From Haematococcus lacustris (lineage: Eukaryota; Chlorophyta; Chlorophyceae; Chlamydomonadales; Haematococcaceae), in the NCBI GenBank assembly GCA_030144725.1, contig JASKMD010000004.1:5057853-5121852 (forward strand): a stretch of DNA of 64,000 nt, given 5' to 3'. Shown one piece after another: positions 58,588 to 64,000 of the stretch. The position numbers and the translations under genes are program-made. The stretch's first letter is position 1, and each line of letters begins with the position of its first letter. The notes under the pieces were generated by a model that saw only the letters and a list, made by a program, of their open reading frames with translations, ran no database searches and was not told where the DNA came from.

Positions 58588-60751
58588 ATGTGGGCTTGCA
58601 AGGCATTGGTCCTGACCTTCCTGGCCTGCGCTGCCAATGGTGGGCACATCAGCTGATATTGCACGCTTCAGGATACCACGTTGTCTTCTGCCATGGCCGC
58701 CAGCACGAGCGCCGCGTGGGACACTTTCTGCAGGTGCACGTGCTGCCTCGGCCGGCGACGACGCCACCGTCTCTGTGTGGCCCGGACCCTTCTCCCCCAT
58801 CCCATCTGGCAGTGAGTGAGCACGCTACTGAGCCCAGTCCCACCGGCTCTCCGTCACCGACCTCCGCAACACCTGAGTTCGGCCCCAGCGATGCCTGACT
58901 GCTCACCCTCTACATCACAAGCCGTAGTTGCCTGCTGCCATGGTTGCTGACTCGCGCCTTCCTGCCCTACAGAGCCCATCCTGCCCATCTTCACCGGCTC
59001 CTCTATCCAGCTGTCCAGCCCCGCCATCAACGCATCCGTGCTGTGCGATGTTGGCAATGCCACTGCGCCCACCATCAGCGAGTGGCTGGGCCTGGTGAAG
59101 CCCAAGCCCACCACCGCCAACTCCACGGACGTGGTGCGCTGCGACAAGCCCCGCCCCGCCCCTGCCACGCCTGGGGTGTCTGCAAGCCGGCGCCTGCTGC
59201 AGTCTGCGGCCAGCAGCAAGAAGGCCAAGCACGGCTTTGTGGTGCTGTCGGCCAGCGCCACCTGGATGCTGCAGGACGGTGACGCGGTGCACCTCACCTC
59301 CAGGACCTCCCACAAGATCTGCCGGTGAGCAGCCCAGCCAGGGGCAGGGTGGCGCAACGACGAGCCAGGCCATGCAGGGCTCCCATGCAGCTCACCGGGT
59401 CAGGCGCTGTGGCTCAGCATGACAGCTGAAACATCACCCTGCTGGCGTCCTCTGCCCGCGCTCGGGCAGCCTTCCCACTGGCTGCCTGGCCTTGCCCTGC
59501 CCCTGCTGTCGCAGGTCTGCCCCTGAGCTGGGCGGCCTGGTGGTGTGTGACCTGTGGAAGCCCAGCAACCTGACCACCTTCACGCTCCACCTGGCAGACG
59601 CAAGCGGCAACAGCGCCACCAGCGGCCCTTTCGTGCCCGGCCCCATGAACCTGGCCATCAACCTGCGTGACAACTCCACTGGCCTGTGAGCAACCACCTG
59701 CACTGGTGCACCCCAGCCCCTGGCCCACTGCCAGCTTGCTGAGGGTGTGGGTGGGCTGCTGCTGTGTCGGGGTGGAGGGGTGGGCTGGACCTGCGATGGC
59801 GCCCCTCATGCTGCACCCTGCCTGCAGCCTGCCTTGCCGGTCCTGCCCTGACTGTGTGCCCACTGCCTGCCTGGTGGTGCAGGTACTGTGAACCTGACGC
59901 CAGCGCCCCAGGCACCCCCCTGGCCTGCAGCCTGCAGGCGCCCAGCAGCTGGGACGCCAGCCAGCCCCCCATGCTGCAGCTGGAGACCAGCAGTGAGTGG
60001 TGGGCAGTGGGGAGCGTGTGAGGGTATGGAGGCTGGGCACAGCTGGTGGGCAAGGCCGCTGAGGGAAGGGGCTGAGGTAAAAGCAGGGCATCTGACTGGC
60101 GCTGCCTGCCGCTGCCTGCTGCAGAGGGGCCTTGGAAGAGCGAGGAGGCCGTGAGGAAGGCCTAGTCAGCAGGCTGGCCTGACATGCAGCAGCGACGAAT
60201 AACGAGTCTGTGCCCAGCCTGGGAATGAGTAGAAGATATGACGAACAGTGTTTAGTTGAAGCAGAGTTGGGCCCAGCAGCAGGGCGTGCACATGGCCAGC
60301 ACAAGCACGCAGGTAGAGTAGGACGAACGCAAGCACTGAGCACCCATTCATTCATCTGTCAGCTGTGGGCGAGGCCTGCGGACAGTGCAGCCCCCCACAG
60401 CCATACCTAGCCAGTTGTGTACCAAACCCTGTACAGCGTATGACTACTACTCTGCAAAGCTATTTACAAGTGTGCAGGGTGGCAAGTGATTGCACGTCAT
60501 GCATGCAAGCATGTGCCTGCCATGGTGCCCTGCCCAGCCCACTGGCTGCGGCTGCATGCATGTGTGGTGTGCAATGAGGGCCAAAGGATGTAGGGATGCG
60601 GGACGGCGCTGGGGGTGGCATGGTGGCTAGGGGCAGAGGGATGGGTTGAAGCATCATGGTGTAAGCCTGCTTGCTCCCACCCCTACAGAGTCTGCCCCTC
60701 AATTGCGCCTCCAGCTGCATGCACCCACAGCCTTCCACCAGAAGTCCTCAA
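58427..60751. repeat. Tandem duplication unit 1, offset 3249 bp from unit 2
   Basis: From about 58427 to at least 60751 the sequence is repeated at 61676-64000. By eye I count about fourteen base differences, under 1 percent. The sequence upstream of 58427 is not shared with that upstream of 61676. The right end cannot be set because unit 2 runs off the window. Confidence 0.95.
58588..60165 (+). CDS. Predicted secreted protein of unknown function, tandem copy 1
   Basis: Six exons join in phase: 58588-58639, 58734-58811, 58973-59324, 59515-59685, 59883-59992 and 60125-60165, giving 267 residues. The N-terminus MWACKALVLTFLACAANGA is a good signal peptide. The rest is small, with several cysteines and possible N-glycosylation sites (NAT, NST, NLT, NST) and the blocks PILPIFTGSSIQLSSPAIN, VVCDLWKPSNLTTFTLHLAD and YCEPDASAPGTPLACSLQAP. 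I do not recognise the family; an extracellular or cell-wall glycoprotein is a guess. No membrane anchor is visible. Long antisense open frames overlap it but have no splice or family support. A TGTAA at 60660-60664 could be the polyadenylation signal. Confidence 0.65.
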
Positions 60752-61836
60752 CTGCACCTCGTGAGCCAGCTGCACTGGGTACAGCCCTGACCGCTGCAAG
60801 GATTCTGCTCTGACTCAGTTAATCCAGGCTGTAGCCAGTGGCATTGGCTCACGCTGCGCACAAGGCAAGCATGCAGTCCAGCCACATGCCTCCTGACCAA
60901 ACACACACATCAGTCGAGACACCGTGTCAACCAATCTGTCCGTCGCACAGGCCTTTAGCTGGCACCACAACAGATGTAAGCACAGCCCCGGACTCATGTC
61001 ACCCCTGCTTGAAGCTGGCGCAGACAGTGCTCTTGCTCCCTCAATGCACACTGCAGTATGGGCTCTGTCACCGTGCACAGACGCTACATCAACAGCATGA
61101 AAACGCTAGTGTTTGTTACTGCACCCCTTGTGCCTGGCACTGCCCAGGCTGTAGCCACGGCCCTGTGCCTCTAGGGTCAGCCAGCAACAGAAGAGGTAAC
61201 TGGACTGACCCAGCTACTGCCAGTGCCCGAACAAGCAACACAGGGAAGGGGTGTCAAGGGACAGGTGGCAGTGCTGTTACTTCTCTCAGCTGCTGGTCTC
61301 GCCTGTAAAGAAACATCATGGCTTTGAGAAGGCAGTGCAACAATGGCAACCTCGCTTGCTTGTTTTGCCGGAAGCTCAATGTCATTATCTTGCCATTGCC
61401 CAGAGCCTAGAGTCACAGCCCAGAGCCAAGTAGCGCACAGTACGACTACAGCTGCAAGGAGCTATTGTCGGCTCAAACCTAATCGCTGCATAGCTGGGTG
61501 GTTCTGATATCCGGTCCCCAATCAACATGTCACGGTCCTAACATATGCTATCCATCGCCATCCAACGGCGTTGCGTTGTGAGGCCCGCGAAGCCAACTTT
61601 TGAATGCCTGCCCAGCTGTCGGGCAAGGTGTACTCATAACAAGCAACAGCCTGCTGACGACCTCCAGACACAGCGGGGCAGTGGCGATTCCCGCCAGCGC
61701 AGGCCAGCGTGAAACCCGAAAAGTCATTGCCGCCAGCGCATCCGGCTCCCGACCTGTGCCTGGCACAGCACGCTCTCACCATTGTCTTGTGATATCGCTC
61801 GCTATCTCGCACAACAGCTCTACCGCAGTTTAGACG
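60166..61836. other. Spacer between the tandem genes
   Basis: The first part is the duplicated 3' flank of copy 1. About 60752-61675 is unique in this window and I recognise nothing in it; the last 160 bases are the duplicated upstream region of copy 2. Confidence 0.5.
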
Positions 61837-63414
61837 ATGTGGGCTTGCAAGGCATTGGTCCTGACCTTCCTGGCCTGCGCTGCCAATGGTGGGCACATCA
61901 GCTGATATTGCACGCTTCAGGATACCGCGTTGTCTTCTGCCATGGCCGCCAGCACGAGCGCCGCGTGGGACACTTTCTGCAGGTGCACGTGCTGCCTCGG
62001 CCGGCGACGACGCCACCGTCTCTGTGTGGCCCGGACCCTTCTCCCCCATCCCATCTGGCAGTGAGTGAGCACGCTACTGAGCCCAGTCCCACCGGCTCTC
62101 CGTCACCGACCTCCGCAACACCTGAGTTCGGCCCCAGCGATGCCTGACTGCTCACCCTCTACATCACAAGCCGCAGTTGCCTGCTGCCATGGTTTCTGAC
62201 TCGCGCCTTCCTGCCCTACAGAGCCCATCCTGCCCATCTTCACCGGCTCCTCTATCCAGCTGTCCAGCCCCGCCATCAACGCATCCGTGCTGTGCGATGT
62301 TGGCAATGCCACTGCGCCCACCATCAGCGAGTGGCTGGGCCTGGTGAAGCCCAAGCCCACCACCGCCAACTCCACGGACGTGGTGCGCTGCGACAAGCCC
62401 CGCCCCGCCCCTGCCACGCCTGGGGTGTCTGCAAGCCGGCGCCTGCTGCAGTCTGCGGCCAGCAGCAAGAAGGCCAAGCACGGCTTTGTGGTGCTGTCGG
62501 CCAGCGCCACCTGGATGCTGCAGGACGGTGACGCGGTGCACCTCACCTCCAGGATCTCCCACAAGATCTGCCGGTGAGCAGCCCAGCCAGGGGCAGGGTG
62601 GCGCAACGACGAGCCAGGCCATGCAGGGCTCCCATGCAGCTCACCGGGTCAGGCGCTGTGGCTCAGCATGACAGCTGAAACATCACCCTGCTGGCGCCCT
62701 CTGCCCGCGCTCGGGCAGCCTTCCCACTGGCTGCCTGGCCTTGCCCTGCCCCTGCTGTCGCAGGTCTGCCCCTGAGCTGGGCGGCCTGGTGGTGTGTGAC
62801 CTGTGGAAGCCCAGCAACCTGACCACCTTCACGCTCCACCTGGCAGACGCAAGCGGCAACAGCGCCACCAGCGGCCCCTTCGTGCCCGGCCCCATGAACC
62901 TGGCCATCAACCTGCGTGACAACTCCACTGGCCTGTGAGCAACCACCTGCACTGGTGCACCCCAGCCCCTGGCCCACTGCCAGCTTGCTGAGGGTGTGGG
63001 TGGGCTGCTGCTGTGTCGGGGTGGAGGGGTGGGCTGGACCTGCGATGGCGCCCCTCATGCTGCACCCTGCCTGCAGCCTGCCTTGCCGGTCCTGCCCTGA
63101 CTGTGTGCCCACTGCCTGCCTGGTGGTGCAGGTACTGTGAACCTGACGCCAGCGCCCCAGGCACCCCCCTGGCCTGCAGCCTGCAGGCGCCCAGCAGCTG
63201 GGACGCCAGCCAGCCCCCCATGCTGCAGCTGGAGACCAGCAGTGAGTGGTGGGCAGTGGGGAGCGTGTGAGGGTATGGAGGCTGGGCACAGCTGGTGGGC
63301 AAGGCCGCTGAGGGCAGGGGCTGAGGTAAAAGCAGGGCATCTGACTGGCGCTGCCTGCCGCTGCCTGCTGCAGAGGGGCCTTGGAAGAGCGAGGAGGCCG
63401 TGAGGAAGGCCTAG
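61837..63414 (+). CDS. Predicted secreted protein of unknown function, tandem copy 2
   Basis: Exons at 61837-61888, 61983-62060, 62222-62573, 62764-62934, 63132-63241 and 63374-63414 mirror copy 1, again 267 residues. Splice sites, signal peptide and stop are intact. The only coding change I noticed that alters the protein is Thr to Ile near the end of exon 3 (TSRTSHK versus TSRISHK). The near-identity points to a recent duplication or ongoing gene conversion. Confidence 0.65.
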
Positions 63415-64000
63415 TCAGCAGGCTGGCCTGACATGCAGCAGCGACGAATAACGAGTCTGTGCCCAGCCAGGAAATGAGTAGAAGATATGACGAACAGTGT
63501 TTAGTTGAAGCAGAGTTGGGCCCAGCAGCAGGGCGTGCACATGGCCAGCACAAGCACGCAGGTAGAGTAGGACGAACGCAAGCACTGAGCACACATTCAT
63601 TCATCTGTCAGCTGTGGGCGAGGCCTGCGGACAGTGCAGCCCCCCACAGCCATACCTAGCCAGTTGTGTACCAAACCCTGTACAGCGTATGACTACTACT
63701 CTGCAAAGCTATTTACAAGTGTGCAGGGTGGCAAGTGATTGCACGTCATGCATGCAAGCATGTGCCTGCCATGGTGCCCTGCCCAGCCCACTGGCTGCGG
63801 CTGCATGCATGTGTGGTGTGCAATGAGGGCCAAAGGATGTAGGGATGCGGGACGGCGCTGGGGGTGGCATGGTGGCTAGGGGCAGAGGGATGGGTTGAAG
63901 CATCATGGTGTAAGCCTGCTTGCTCCCACCCCTACAGAGTCTGCCCCTCAATTGCGCCTCCAGCTGCATGCACCCACAGCCTTCCACCAGAAGTCCTCAA
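63415..64000. other. 3' flank of secreted-protein copy 2 to the window end
   Basis: Duplicated counterpart of 60166-60751. It holds a TGTAA at 63909-63913 and no supported gene. Confidence 0.5.

Larger units (their letters stand above)
61676..64000. repeat. Tandem duplication unit 2, running off the window
   Basis: Starts at ggcagtggcgattcccgcc, matching ggcaatggcggttcctgcc of unit 1, and remains almost identical to the last base of the window. Confidence 0.95.

Noticed and set aside
59414..60355. A 313-residue minus-strand open frame, repeated at 62663-63604
   Set aside because: It is antisense to the exons and introns of the secreted-protein gene. Its conservation in both copies only reflects the recent duplication.

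Overview
The window is nuclear DNA of a chlorophycean green alga. It is GC-rich and its genes have many short exons with GT-AG introns, low-complexity insertions and TGTAA-type 3' ends. Human-type TTAGGG telomere-like tracts and the repeat families suggest a Chlamydomonadales lineage close to Haematococcus; that identification is an inference. I saw no bacterial, organellar or viral genes.

Six gene loci were rebuilt by joining exons by hand; for four of the six (LSG1, the MFI homologue, the phosphodiesterase and the secreted-protein pair) all exon phases close. They are: (1) complement 1430-3260, an AN1/C2H2 zinc-finger protein of the plant SAP11 / animal ZFAND2 type; (2) 3558-24088, a 31-exon TBC1D31 (WDR67) homologue with WD40 repeats, a TBC domain and a long coiled coil, a centrosome/basal-body type protein; (3) complement 25026-30921, LSG1, the circularly permuted GTPase of 60S ribosome maturation; (4) 31170-35696, a homologue of C11orf65/MFI with two IQ motifs; (5) complement 37411-57877, a 26-exon membrane CHASE-domain cyclic-nucleotide phosphodiesterase; (6) 58588-60165 and 61837-63414, two nearly identical tandem copies of a small secreted protein of unknown function. 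Loci 1/2, 3/4 and 5/6 are head-to-head pairs with short shared upstream regions. The loci are ordinary eukaryotic housekeeping, cilium and signalling genes and do not form one pathway.

The accessory layer is the most interesting part. At least a dozen fragments of one mobile-element family sit in the introns. They encode the C-terminal part of a protein with the RuvC-III motif DRDCNAALNM, preceded by a VDEHRTS motif. This is the signature of Fanzor, the eukaryotic relative of the transposon-encoded RNA-guided nuclease TnpB. Most copies are 3' ends. Several join a short N-terminal start directly to the C-terminal end, as internally deleted non-autonomous derivatives do. The most complete copy (41865-42930) has a frameshift. 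A second, diverged family (DRDCNSALSL) is present at 36.0 kb and 53.5 kb, with remnants elsewhere. No copy in this window looks intact.

Introns also hold a (GGCAGT)n/(GACAGT)n array of about 430 bp, a 24-bp minisatellite, a CCCTT array, a G-rich array, two head-to-head telomere-like palindromes, and a segmental duplication that carries a truncated phosphodiesterase exon. Exon borders come from splice consensus, reading phase and remembered family similarity; no alignment was run.
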